NCBI RefSeq assembly: GCF_015706575.1
Contig: NW_024037059.1
Span: forward strand, 33,366,129-33,430,128
Source of the DNA: Patiria miniata
Taxonomy: Eukaryota; Echinodermata; Asteroidea; Valvatida; Asterinidae
Direction: 5' to 3'
Length of the DNA: 64,000 bases
Shown here: one piece after another, positions 12,901-21,672 of the stretch
Layout: each line of letters starts with the position of its first letter
Position numbering within the stretch: the stretch's first letter is position 1
Position numbers and translations under genes: made by a program
The notes under the pieces: model-generated
What the model was told of the DNA's origin: nothing
The model's input: only the letters and a program-made list of their open reading frames with translations
Database searches by the model: none

Positions 12901-12953
12901 GAAGCAGTGGTCCAGTTCGTCAATCCTCAACGGGATCCAACTCCAAGAGGTAG
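862..12953 (+). CDS. ROCK: Rho-associated protein kinase (ROCK), C-terminal nine exons
   Basis: Coding exons: 862-956, 2247-2435, 3901-4063, 6775-6931, 8252-8396, 8909-9041, 10125-10190, 11140-11287, 12872-12953 (TAG stop). All introns are GT-AG and every phase joins without a break. The joined protein follows human ROCK1/2 from the end of the Rho-binding coiled coil (LKTQA, VNKLAEVMNRR), through the PH domain (GRLEGWLQVPSKNIKRHGWK, then LVLDIDKLYHVR and IPRIFQVLYAGEGE), the C1 finger inserted in the PH domain (CEFC, ECKLCH), the last PH helix (EEQQRWISRL) and a short basic Ser-rich tail. ROCK is the Ser/Thr kinase effector of RhoA, driving actomyosin contraction; PH-C1 is its membrane-binding, autoinhibitory end. 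The kinase domain lies left of the window. Invertebrates usually have one ROCK gene, so no 1/2 assignment is made. Confidence 0.95.
957..2246 (+). other. ROCK intron
   Basis: No gene or recognisable named element. A weak inverted repeat (roughly 2091-2205) rich in GCGAAATTC-type words may be a decayed small MITE. Confidence 0.6.
2247..2435 (+). CDS. ROCK: ROCK exon: VNKLAEVMNRR coiled coil
   Basis: Encodes 63 residues starting AVNKLAEVMNRR, rich in K/E, matching the human VNKLAEIMNRK block. Acceptor TTTCAG, donor GTAAGA, phase 0 at both ends. The junction gives one more Ala than human ROCK. Confidence 0.92.
2489..2775 (-). mobile_element. tRNA-derived SINE, CORE-SINE/MIR-like architecture
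   Basis: Read on the - strand it has a tRNA-like head with a B box (GGGTTCGAACC), then a central word TGCCCTTGGGCAAGATACTT closely resembling the CORE/MIR middle, then an L2-type tail with AAAGCGCTTTGAGATTGTAG and a T-rich end. It lies in a ROCK intron just after the exon ending at 2435. The class assignment rests on motif resemblance only. Confidence 0.75.
3340..3622 (-). mobile_element. tRNA-derived SINE (family A)
   Basis: On the - strand the head shows an A-box-like TGGTGCAGTGG and a B box GGGTTCGATTCC, followed by a body containing TTTTCCTCCCACCTC and GAGCTACAGTGTC and an A-rich 3' tail. The same sequence in + orientation occurs at 23403, 32265 and 39818. It lies in a ROCK intron. Confidence 0.8.
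3901..4063 (+). CDS. ROCK: ROCK exon: linker coiled coil before PH domain
   Basis: Encodes GYNEEYQKRCQLQMELDSRD and a Gln/Leu-rich coil, ending in the acidic SGDAESEDG segment that corresponds to the human spacer before the PH domain. The pyrimidine-rich acceptor ends at 3900; the donor GTAGGG follows 4063; ends in phase 1. Confidence 0.9.
4064..6774 (+). other. ROCK intron with nested inverted repeats and decayed repeat
   Basis: Besides the nested palindromes at 4439-5246, the stretch from about 5637 to 6110 looks like a dispersed repeat (ATATAGAGCATTTATAATG start, GTGGGTCTTCAGAGCAC and GTTTGTTTCCCAATGACAAG later), similar in style to L2-tailed repeats. Its edges cannot be set. The rest shows nothing. 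Confidence 0.45.
4439..5246. mobile_element. Nested fold-back elements
   Basis: Outer arms at 4439-4495 and 5196-5246 are inverted copies (GAGCCCCCTAAGT and its complement). Inside them, 4664-4697 and 4963-4995 form a second inverted pair (AATCAGATGACAAGGATTTA type). A near-perfect hairpin is centred near 5085 (arms about 5008-5082 and 5090-5162), and a small hairpin lies at 4760-4800. No coding capacity. The nesting suggests MITEs inserted into one another. Confidence 0.75.
6775..6931 (+). CDS. ROCK: ROCK exon: first half of PH domain
   Basis: Encodes RLEGWLQVPSKNIKRHGWKK and then KKYVEVSSKKVLFYETEEEK to LVLDI, the first PH strands. Enters in phase 1, leaves in phase 2 with donor GTAAGT at 6932. 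Confidence 0.95.
6932..8251 (+). other. ROCK intron
   Basis: No gene, RNA or repeat boundary recognised. Confidence 0.6.
8252..8396 (+). CDS. ROCK: ROCK exon: PH domain, middle
   Basis: Completes the Asp codon and encodes KLYHVRAVTQGDIIRAPAQD, then IPRIFQVLYAGEGE. Acceptor CCAG ends at 8251; donor GTAGGT follows 8396. Confidence 0.94.
8909..9041 (+). CDS. ROCK: ROCK exon: first part of inserted C1 zinc finger
   Basis: Encodes NHNFDIVHFHMPTQCEFC and APAALECK, giving the His and the first Cys pair of the atypical C1 domain inserted in the PH domain. The 15-residue spacing to the next Cys matches human ROCK. Donor GTGAGT follows 9041. Confidence 0.93.
9042..10124 (+). other. ROCK intron
   Basis: Holds the fold-back element at 9188-9330. 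Nothing else supported. Confidence 0.6.
9188..9330. mobile_element. Fold-back MITE
   Basis: About 140 bp that folds on itself: the left arm runs from ACAAATATAAC through ATTAGCTCCCCTCGGT, and the right arm is its complement, with a few-base loop near 9255. The word CACCGAGGGGAGC recurs at about 13984, so the two may be related. Confidence 0.75.
10125..10190 (+). CDS. ROCK: ROCK microexon: second part of C1 finger
   Basis: This 66-bp exon encodes CHMKFHKEHFDKGEEFCAPC, the remaining Cys/His ligands of the C1 finger. It is too short to stand out as an ORF; it was placed by frame continuity, the GCAG acceptor and the GTGAGA donor. A Phe stands where human ROCK has Cys (HVKC versus HMKF). Confidence 0.9.
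10505..10921 (-). mobile_element. tRNA-derived SINE related to the 2.5-kb copy
   Basis: On the - strand: a head with ACTCGTGTGCCGTGGCACAT, a B box GGGTTCGAATCC and GGTGCTTGTGCTCTTGAGCA as in the element at 2489-2775, then a different body with CTTCGGATGGGACGTAAAGC and an L2-like (TAATAA)-flanked tail. It lies in a ROCK intron. Confidence 0.7.
11140..11287 (+). CDS. ROCK: ROCK exon: C-terminal PH helix and tail
   Basis: Encodes NIDLDVAKNMLLMTGSSEEQ, then QRWISRLGRQI and a Ser-rich tail. The human counterpart is DVTSARDMLLLACSQDEQKK. Acceptor TTGTAG, donor GTAAGG. Confidence 0.94.
12121..12460. mobile_element. hAT-like MITE made of GGTCTC hexamers
   Basis: Terminal repeats are CAGTGTTGTAGGTC and its complement GACTACAACACTG. 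The flanking 8-mers GTTTCTTC and GTGTCTCC agree at 6 of 8 positions, which fits an aged 8-bp hAT target duplication. Nearly the whole interior is GGTCTC/GGTCTT repeats in both orientations. A related block lies at 62215. Confidence 0.72.
12872..12953 (+). CDS. ROCK: ROCK last coding exon
   Basis: Completes an Asn codon and encodes RSNYQQSIRRSSGPVRQSST, ending GSNSKR and TAG at 12951-12953. It aligns with human RSTANQSFRK. It was found from the TTCTCAG acceptor and phase 2 entry. Confidence 0.85.
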
Positions 12954-15900
12954 CCGTATGCTTAGCTCCAAATAGCCAACTAAATAGCAAACTCTGTTTC
13001 ATGGGTTCAGTTCAAGACAAAGAAAATATTCATGAGCGTCAGTGGTGGTTACTTAGGGGGAAGAGGTCATCTAACCCTCCTATACTTATAACTGTCGCAA
13101 ACTGTCAAAAAACCTAACCCCTACCTCTCTCGGTAGCTTTTGTACAGGCTGGCCATCAACTACCAGTAACCCCTATGGATCACATGGTATAACTGTCGGA
13201 GCCTGTGTAAGTGGTTTGATTGATAGGTTGCCCATTAATACTGCTACAGCTTGTGTAGCAGCCATTTTAACCTGTCAATTGTACCAACATAAAGCCAGTT
13301 TACAGACCTGTTCAAAACTGTAACCTGTTAGATGTGGACCCATAGGGTTACTCACTACAGATTGTCACTGAGAGAGGGAGGGTTCTAATGGAGTAAACAC
13401 ATCATTGCGTTCATTTTGAAAGAACCAGAAATAAACTCTAAAACCAATTGTTTTCACCCCTCAATTTTCCCAACGTGTGTCTTTCTGTGTAAAAAAAAGG
13501 AGATTCAATCACTCAGGCCCACCAAACAGATTTTTTTTAATGATGTGGCAGTGACAAAGTTCATTTTGGCAGACGTTTTTCTACGTGTAGTGAAAATTTG
13601 TATAAATAACAATTACATGTATCATTCAGTATATATTTTGAAGTTTTCTGTGTTTTTCTGAAAAGATTTCTATATTAACTTAGGGCAGGAATATATATAT
13701 ATTGCAGTGGAATGGAAGGGTGTACTTGTGTACGACAAATTCAGTCGTAAATGTCAACAGCTCAGATGTAGTCATTAGACAGTGATTGGGAAGTTTTTAG
13801 ATGGCCAAAAATTTAAAACAGTTGAGTTTTTTAGAGTTGGTAATTATTCGTAGGATCTTTATTGTAGTCCATTAATTTATGACTGACCTTTACTTTGGCA
13901 ATAATCTGTGAATCAAATACCAATAAAAAAAGTTAATATGTAACAATTATTGACTGCTGTGATGTGGGATATGACGTTTTTAACACCGAGGGGAGCATAG
14001 CACCCGAGACGAATATGCGCCCAGAGGTGTTAATAATGACATATTCCACATCATAGTAGTAAACAATTGTTTTGTTATATCGTGCCAATAAGTCAAAACG
14101 ATCAATGGTTGTAACTTACTATGCAAGACATAAATGAAGTCAGTGTGGTGTAACCCTTGATAACAGCAGGCTTTCCTGCCCAACATGAGACTGAGCGGTT
14201 GCGTATTGCATACAGTTCTCAGTCGGGAGCGCGTATGCAGGCTCTACACATGCGCGTGCAATGTGCATGGTATATGAGGTTTACCATTGTATATGCGTTT
14301 GTACAGACTGGACACGTGGCCGTTCTCGACCAATGAAATTAAAGTTTCCAAGCACACGATATAACAATTACAAATAGCCGTAAGTGAAAGGAAATCATGT
14401 TTGGTTTCAGCTTCTTTTTTAAAATTTAATTACAAGCCAACAATACACAATAAATATACAAATATGTATCATTAGTTTTGGGATATCAACTTTCAGTCAT
14501 GAAGAATTAGTTCCCTTTCGGTGGTGTTTTTTCCCCCTTTATTTGTGGCATAAAGAAATTCTAAAGATTTTGTTACATTACATAATCCTAAGGTATGCAT
14601 CAGCAGAGCATGTAGCGTAGTTTGCACCATATTTTATCATTGGCATCTGCTTGGAAAAGTTTTTGTTCTTCCATTTTGCAAAGATCTTTCATAAAGGGAT
14701 AAAATGAAAGGTGTAAATGACAGACACCTGTCCATACTTGTAGAATATCAACAACATGAAACCGGGGCACAAGAAGACTTTTTGGAAGGTTATTTGAATC
14801 TAAACTCTACATTGTTTTTGAATGGTCTGTATGCTTTGCATCGCAAGCTTATTGTACTCGTTGTGTTCACCTGTATATACATTGTATCATAATGTAATAA
14901 TGACAGTACTCACATAAAAGAACATTTGTTTCTCACTTGGATAATGTGATTTATTAATTATGAGACAAAAGGTTTTGTACTCCAGATAAGCTTTACTAAT
15001 AATTTGTATATAAAAATTTGATTGTTAATGAAAATAGTTAATATACGTGTAACTTACAGTCATTAGGGTGTCTTCAAATTCAAGCAATTCTTCAACTTAT
15101 AAGGTTGAAATTCCTTTATAAGGGGACTTCTGCAAAACCTAATATTGATGGGACTTCAATATTTGTATTTGGCAATGCATCTGTGTGTCATTGTATTCAG
15201 ATATTTATGCTTGGCAGGTCCTGGTAATGCATAAGATAATAGCATCCTGATTAATTTGGCCAGATTGCACCAAGTGGGTTGAGAGGCAGCAAAGCATGGC
15301 CTCTAGTAAAAACCAGGCTTCAGCTTTGCTATTTCGTGGCTATGAACGGCCCAATCAGATAATCGGGGAATTCCAGGTAACAGAACTCGGAAATGTATAA
15401 AAAGGTAAAAGGTTGCGTTTTGTTATTCAGTTGGGTATTCCACCTAATTTCTTTGACTACATGTAACATCCTTCACAATAATGAAACATATCAGGAAGGA
15501 TGGCATAGGCCACGCTTTTTAACTGCACAGTTTAGTCAAGTTGTAACTGTGTAAATAGACATGCCTTACATATTATTTTTTGTGTATCAAACATTTCGTT
15601 CTTTCAAACTTTTTTTTGTACGGAATCATTTACTTTCCATTAGGGAAACACTCCCTTCTTGGCCTTAGATTCGGTTTGTATTTAAGCATGCATGTTATTA
15701 TTACTTGATGTAGAAACGAAAGGGGAAGTTTACTGTATATTTGTTTTATGTTATATTATTAACAAAAGAAAAGTAACAGTACCTAGATATTGCTAAAAAT
15801 ATTCATTTACACATGCTAATTTCAGTTTTGATTTTACCAATCACCATATCATTATTTTTCTGTTAAGATTTTACAGTTTAGTATTTGCATGGTCACTTTG

Positions 15901-16616
15901 CGGTGCCATTTATTTTGGTGACTAATTAATTCCTGCACAACGGTGTTCCATCCTCAGATTTTGTTTGCGAGAATGTGTTTCAGCTCAAAAATTTGGCACC
16001 TGAAAAAAACACCTATTCCATTAATAATTAAGTGTAACTAGATAACATTTCATGCCTTCTAAATGGGAGCTACATGTATCTACAAGTCTGTTTCTTACTC
16101 AGGACTTCTCAACATAGATATTATTGGAAAACTGTTTCATTCAAAATCTGTAATCAGATGACATGTAAAGCTTTCGAAAATCCCTGTTAATTTAGTTTTA
16201 AATTATTCAAGCTCATAAGATTGGAGAATGAAGATGAAGTTATCTTTGTTTTTTTTTTAGAAGTTTTCATTAAAATGGAATATCCCCTCAATAATCAATA
16301 CCAAAGGGCCGACTTGTCACTTGTCAATAACCTATGTAGTTACACTACCTGAGGTAAATACAGGGGGAAACAGATACACATTGTCCATTTGATCCATTGT
16401 AACATTGCAGTGGCCAGCTGGCCCTATTGTAACATGCTGATGAAGCTTATTACATGACTGGCAGGCCCAAATAGACATAAATGATATCTAGAAGATAAAA
16501 CTCAAATTTCTATGTGTATTTGGCTTGCATTTGTGTGAAAATTCTTTGAAATTGATGATCTAAGTCTTCATATGCTGAGCTGAAAAGGCGGCCCACAAAC
16601 AACTAATAATACTTTT
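12954..16616. other. ROCK 3' UTR and gene-free stretch
   Basis: No coding region seen. AATAAA-type words downstream of the stop (about 13430 and 13922) are possible ROCK polyadenylation signals but cannot be chosen between. A fold-back repeat sits at 13938-14370. From 14.4 to 16.6 kb the sequence is AT-rich and I see nothing in it. Confidence 0.55.
13938..14370. mobile_element. Composite inverted-repeat element
   Basis: 13938-13977 and 14036-14085 are inverted copies (GATGTGGGATATGACG versus TGACATATTCCACATC). GTTATATCGTG at 14084 pairs with CACGATATAAC near 14354. It is probably two overlapping fold-back MITEs; exact ends are uncertain. Confidence 0.55.
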
Positions 16617-17281
16617 GCCCCAGTCACACATTTACGGTTTGGAGCTACGGATATCCACGGTTAAAAATTCGTGGTAAACCGCGGGAGTATCGTATTCATC
16701 CTTAGTACATCCGTGGTTATCCGTCATCTTCCTTGGGTATTCGCGGAGGGGCTAGGGAAGTTTTAAACTGTTCCAAACTCCCGCGGTAAATCGTCATGAA
16801 AATCAATCCGTAGTGCAACCGTGGGACATCCGTAGGACAACCTTAATAATTCGTAGTGCTATTCGTACATATTCTTGGAGATTCGTAGCTCATTCGGGGT
16901 AGAAGTTCTACGAATTTGCTACGAATGTCCTACGGATATGCCCGGATTTGCTAGGATTCTGCTAAGGTTCGAATATGTATGCTTTATTCGTAGGAGAACC
17001 TTGGTCATCCGTGGCCCGATCGCAGGACAACTGTGGCGTTAACGTCATTATTCTTAGTAATACCGTCGATATTCTTCACCAATCCGTCTATGTTCTTGAC
17101 AAACCGTGGTGTATTCGTAGAGAAACCGTAGGACAGTCGTGGCTATCCGTCCTGAAACCGTTGTGCATTCTTAATCTTAGAAAGTGGATTTTTCCACGAA
17201 TCTCGACGGTTCATTGTGATCGATTGATTCTTCGTAAACCGTGGATATTTGTAGCTCCAACCGTGAATGTGAGACTGGGGC
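16617..17281. mobile_element. Non-autonomous DNA transposon with ~45-bp TIRs and repeated CCGTGG/TTCGTAG words
   Basis: The left end GCCCCAGTCACACATTTACGG and the right end are inverted copies over about 45 bp. The interior is filled with tens of short ATTCGTAG, ATCCGTGG and AACCGTGG words, in both orientations. TTT lies on each side, a possible 3-bp target duplication. A 125-codon reading frame at 16975-17352 is a by-product of these repeats. Confidence 0.75.
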
Positions 17282-17540
17282 TTTATGAACGAGCTATTTT
17301 TTTGTCAGGTGTGGTTATACCCCATACCTGGTTCGTATGGCGGCTGCCTTAGGCGCCTTTACATGCCTTCGGCTTGACCACGTTGAAGCCATGTCCTTCA
17401 CAATTCAGACTCAACGGTCAGATTTTTACTTTTCCCTTGGATAACTATTCTGGGAGGCATTCGGTTTCATTTTTTGTTGTCCTCTTGGCCAAGTATCCTG
17501 AACTCGCCCCTTCAGGAGCGATTCGTCGTTTCCACCTGTG

Positions 17541-17756
17541 AGTCAGAATAAACGTCATTATTCGTAGCAACACCGTCGATATTCTTCAACAATCCGCCCA
17601 TATTCTCGACAAACCGTGGTGTATTCGTAGTGAAACCGTAATGCATTCTTAGAAAGTCGATTTTTCCACGAATCTCGACGGTTCATCGTGATCGATTGAT
17701 TCTTGGTAAACCGTGGATATTCGTAGCTCCAACCGTGAATGTGTGACTGGGGCTTT
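17541..17756. mobile_element. Extra copy of the right end of the 16.6-kb element
   Basis: This repeats the right-hand part (about 17037-17281) of the preceding element, including its terminal repeat, in the same orientation, with about 255 bp of unrelated sequence between. It looks like a second, left-truncated copy or a duplication of the end. Confidence 0.7.
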
Positions 17757-17780
17757 AGGCGTGCATTGATTCAGCCTTGG

Positions 17781-18566
17781 TATCCTGCTTCGGTTTAAAT
17801 GGTTTTATGTTACCATACTTCCTGAAAACGGGATAGCGTGGTGTCAATTCAAAGCAAATGAGGATTGTGTGTCCAAAACTCTGATCTGAATAAGGTGTGT
17901 CCGTCGGTGGCTGTATTTTTTTTTTTTTTTTACTTGTTCTTGGAAAAAAAGCAATGAAATACGTTGTTTATCGACCATAACCCAAAAGCAGGTCAACCCC
18001 GCCTATAATAAACTGCATTCTCCCCATCACTTTTCCTAATTTTAAAAGTAACAAAAACGGGAAAAAATCAACTGAGTGCAATAAATGTGAGTTAACAGAA
18101 ACGCAATCCGAGAACAATTTAAAAAAAATATTGAACCAATCTGTATTTCAATCGTTTCTATAACTCGGTTTAAACCCCTTTTTAAAAACTGAACTGTCTC
18201 AACTTTATCAACGATAAGCAAAACGAAATTTAATAGAAATATTGGATAAAACCTGACTCATGAAATCAAAGTAAATATTGTAATAAATGTCAGATTAAAT
18301 TCATTTAAAAGTCATGGGGAGAATGCAGTTTATTATTATAGGCGGGGCTGACCTGCGTATTGTTCAGGGTTGATAAACAACTGTATTCCATTGTTTTGGG
18401 GTGTTGTTTTCTTTCAAGGAAAAACAACTGCCGACGGATACACCTTTTCAGATCAGATTTCTGGACATACTATCCTCATTTCCTTTGAATTGACACCGCG
18501 CTATTCCGCTACAGGAAGTCTGGTAAAACCAAAGTATTGTTTGAAACCGAAGCAGGATACATTAGA
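17781..18566. mobile_element. Large fold-back element
   Basis: The two halves are inverted copies: TATCCTGCTTCGGTTT at 17781 pairs with the complement at about 18550, GGTGTCAATTCAAAGCAAAT with about 18480, and GTTTATCGACC to CTCCCCAT at 17964-18026 with 18312-18378. Arms are about 250 bp around a loop of about 280 bp. No coding capacity. Confidence 0.75.
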
Positions 18567-18746
18567 ATCACACTCTTGGAAAAAAATGGTCCGGTTAACT
18601 TATTCTTTATGATGCGACTTGCGGTTTTGCCGAAGTCAATTGAGTGTGATCGGCTATAAGGTTTACGCACAAAACCATGGGCCAATGAGGCTTTGCATAG
18701 AAAGCTGGCCGAACCATATTTTCGGAGAGTGTGGTGGTAATGAGAC
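18564..18746. repeat. Direct repeat, copy 1
   Basis: Starts ATTAGAATCACACTCTTGG and runs through GGTCCGGTTAACTTATTCT and CCGAAGTCAATTGAGTGTGA. It recurs at 19240-19417 in the same orientation with small indels. It may be a MITE whose ends are not clear. Confidence 0.7.
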
Positions 18747-19239
18747 TTGAGCCTGCATGCTGCGCTGCCAACATCACCAATGGCATCCCTACATTTGCTC
18801 GTGCAAATAGGACCCATTTTGAACCCTAATTTTATCAAATCTGCTCTTAGATAATAGCCCAAAAGCTAGGGAGATGATCCTCTGCAAAATTCGCACGATT
18901 ACACCGGTTTTTAAACTATACGGTCTCGTTTTTTACAAAAAATTGTGGGGGGCACTTTCTATGCAAATGACTCGCGTATAAATTTTTGAAACCCTATAAT
19001 CACTCGCGAATTTATTGCGCCCGCTGTCGGTCTTATTGTGCCATTCGGATATATCGGCTGAATAGCCCCCCCCCCCCTCCACCACCACCACACCGAAAAA
19101 TAATAGTAATAAAATACTGTTGAAAAATGTGCTCGTTCATTCAGAAATTCCTGACGCATAATATCCAAACTGATTGGATGTTTCCAAAGTGTCTTTCCCA
19201 ATTGCAAAAGCTCTTTTTAAAAGCCTACTACATGCAGCA

Positions 19240-19417
19240 TTAGAATCACACTCTTGTTGGAAAAAATGGTCCGGTTAACTTATTCTATTGCGGTTTTGCC
19301 GAAGTCAATTGAGTGTGATCGTCCGACTGATAAGGTTTACGCACAAAACCATGGGCCAGTGAGGCTTTTTGCATAGAAAGGTGCCCGACCATATTTTTGG
19401 AGAGTGTGGTGGTAATG
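19240..19417. repeat. Direct repeat, copy 2
   Basis: Second copy of the 18564-18746 repeat, about 680 bp downstream; both end near GAGAGTGTGGTGGTAATG. The sequence between them is unrelated, with a short C-rich run near 19066. From here to 20203 nothing is recognised. Confidence 0.7.
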
Positions 19418-20203
19418 TACCATAAGCCTGCACACATGATGGACGTAAGGTAATTAACCAAGAGATTTGTTAGATTTTTAAGCAATACATTAATTACATT
19501 GTCCAATAAATTACAAGACATAGTACAAACGTAACCCATGGCATATGCGAACGTTTACTTTTTCATTTCCAAAATACATAGGATGTCATCCATGCTATCG
19601 ATTTAAATTAAAGAACAAGGTTTTCAGCAATCCACCTCCGACCTTCAGGATGCGCAAGCGCAGGCCTGCATTGAGCACGAGGTGGGCAATTTACCTGCAA
19701 TGATGAGACGCATGGGCCATGAAAGATATGCGCTGCCGCTGAGAACTTCGTGTTGAAAGGGCAGGCGGACTGTGGTGGCAGATGATATCATACATCATGT
19801 AGGGTGTTGAATCCTGAATGATCACGATTATCAATTGGCAGTTATTCTGCTTTGTTCATGTTTACATAAACTTAAATTTCCCTTGAGCCTACGTCTCTTA
19901 TGTCTGGATGTGCTCATAATGTTTTACATCAAACTGCCACACCCAGGTTTTTACATACCTTTTTCAAGACATTGGGCCTTACCGATGAATGACCAGAGCA
20001 ATGCATCCAAGATATCAATGGAAAGCTTACAGTCCCCAGTTTATGACAAAACCATAATATTGGTCATAAAGAATGTAGCTTGGTCATTATTCCTTTGTGG
20101 GTTACCTTTTTTTGGGGGGGGGAGCACTTTATGGGGCCTCCACTAATTCCAATCATATTTGGTCTCGTATAGGCCTCTGTGGCCTAATGAGGCCCGAATG
20201 TAA

Positions 20204-20740
20204 TCAGTGTTCAGTCTCTGCAAGGCCTCCGTAGCCGACGGTCCTGGAGAGAACCAACGCCTGTGATGATGACGTGCTGTTCCCGCCCTCACAACTCGGG
20301 CGCCTCTGAAAACGCGCGGGGAACAGCGGGAAAAACCCACTCCCCCTAAAGTAGACACCAACATGTAGCGTAGACATGACAATGGCGCAAAGTAGCAGAC
20401 ATACCAAACCCAGAACCATGACTACATCAAGGATATAACCCCGATTAGCATACTGCACCATCAAAGCCTCGTACGCACGGGCTGGAAGCTCATGCTTAGC
20501 GCTCGAAGGGGGTGACCTGGGGACGAGGAAGCCAACAATCAACATTGTTATCCCTGCAAACAACAAGATGGATACGATTGTCAGCAGACAGTCGGGCCAG
20601 CTGTGGCAGGACAGTCGGCATATGTTCGGTAGCCCTGAGTACGTGCGTGACAGGTTGTCGTCCGTGCCATCGAGGCTATCGATGTCGTCGTTGATACTCT
20701 CCGTGCGACTGTTCTGTACATCACCCGCTCGAGCAGCCAT
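20204..20740 (-). CDS. TMEM74: TMEM74-family two-pass membrane protein
   Basis: Single-exon gene, 178 residues from MAARAGDVQNSRTESINDDI. Two hydrophobic segments at about residues 51-73 and 102-124. The linker carries the family pattern: VGFLVPR after TM1, then L-x-AR-x-YEAL, QYANRGYILD and MVLGL, which follows the TMEM74/TMEM74B pattern VPR, TAREMERLE, YARLGSHLD, AGLGLL. The acidic N-terminus and the C-terminal tail are not conserved with anything I recognise. In mammals TMEM74 is a lysosome/autophagosome membrane protein that promotes autophagy; the function here is inferred. The reading frame extends 26 codons upstream, but the downstream ATG begins the typical soluble N-terminus. Neurensin is the nearest alternative family. 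Confidence 0.72.
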   Translation of the reverse strand: MAARAGDVQNSRTESINDDIDSLDGTDDNLSRTYSGLPNICRLSCHSWPDCLLTIVSILLFAGITMLIVGFLVPRSPPSSAKHELPARAYEALMVQYANRGYILDVVMVLGLVCLLLCAIVMSTLHVGVYFRGSGFFPLFPARFQRRPSCEGGNSTSSSQALVLSRTVGYGGLAETEH

Positions 20741-20799
20741 TTCGGAAGAACTTATCTTGCAAAAAAGAATCAAAATTGTAATATTTTGGTACTGATAGA

Positions 20800-20807
20800 T
20801 CACGTGA
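20800..20807. promoter_or_regulatory. E-box / CLEAR-like palindrome TCACGTGA
   Basis: It lies 60 bp upstream of the TMEM74-like start codon. The word matches the core of the CLEAR element bound by TFEB/MITF proteins as well as general bHLH E-boxes. Function is not shown. Confidence 0.35.
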
Positions 20808-20929
20808 TACATCAACAATGTGCCTTATTCTTCATCAATATGAAGTTGGCGCAGAACTTGGAAGAAAGAGAAAAACGCTTCAGAGACGCTCTGACCCTTT
20901 TCTCTCAATATATTCACCGGTAGTCCCTG

Positions 20930-20937
20930 TCACGTGT
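20930..20937. promoter_or_regulatory. Second CACGTG box
   Basis: TCACGTGT about 190 bp upstream of the TMEM74-like start codon. Together with the box at 20800 this gives two CACGTG cores in 140 bp. Confidence 0.3.
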
Positions 20938-21672
20938 TGTTGCCATCTTATTTTCTGACATCAAGTCTAGCGCACCAATAAAGATGCTAGTTCTGTTTCA
21001 AAATTTACAATGGGCTGCACCGTGTTTGCTGACATCAAACATTTATGATGCTCATCTGTTCGGATGATTTGTAGGCAGCTGCAATTTGATTGGAATAAGC
21101 ATGTGTACATCACACGATTATGATGGCAGTGACGTCACATCAGTGCTGACTCCAGTTTTGACGCGTTTATAGTTTACATGTACCCGCTATTTGTATCACA
21201 TAATTTCTGGTAAGGGCCATCGTATCGGCACTCCACATACTTGTTGCATAGGCTCATCGTCAATGTACATCTGCAAAAATATAAAAGTTCGTTTGTGTTT
21301 GGGTTAAATTCTGTATCTTTGAAATTGTAAAGTGAAAGGGGTGTCTGTAATTAGTGTTGATATGATCGGCCGCATACAACATAAAGCAATTTGCATCTGA
21401 AATAGAACGATATCTTCCAGGCATGGAGCTTCATATTCTCCATGCTGTACGGCTAACTGCCAGAGTAACATTGTACTTTTGTTGAGAATTGGTCTTCAAA
21501 AAATATAATTCAGATTATACTTAAAGAAACATTCATAGCAGTAATCGTTTAACCTGTAAATCGTGTATTCAGTGTAGGCTTACTCTATCATCAGAGGTTC
21601 CCCATATTAGTAAAACATTGTCGGAAAATTAGTTATATTTGGTCAAGTATGACTTGAACCTTAGCATGACTG

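Larger units (their letters stand above)
20741..21670. other. TMEM74 upstream region
   Basis: Non-coding; holds the two CACGTG boxes. Nothing else recognised. Confidence 0.5.

Noticed and set aside
16975-17352. 125-codon + strand open frame
   Set aside because: It runs through the CCGTGG/TTCGTAG repeats of a DNA element and out of its end; no domain or splice support.
20741-20818. 26-codon N-terminal extension of the TMEM74-like protein
   Set aside because: It adds a hydrophobic stretch not seen in the family; the downstream ATG gives the expected acidic cytosolic start.
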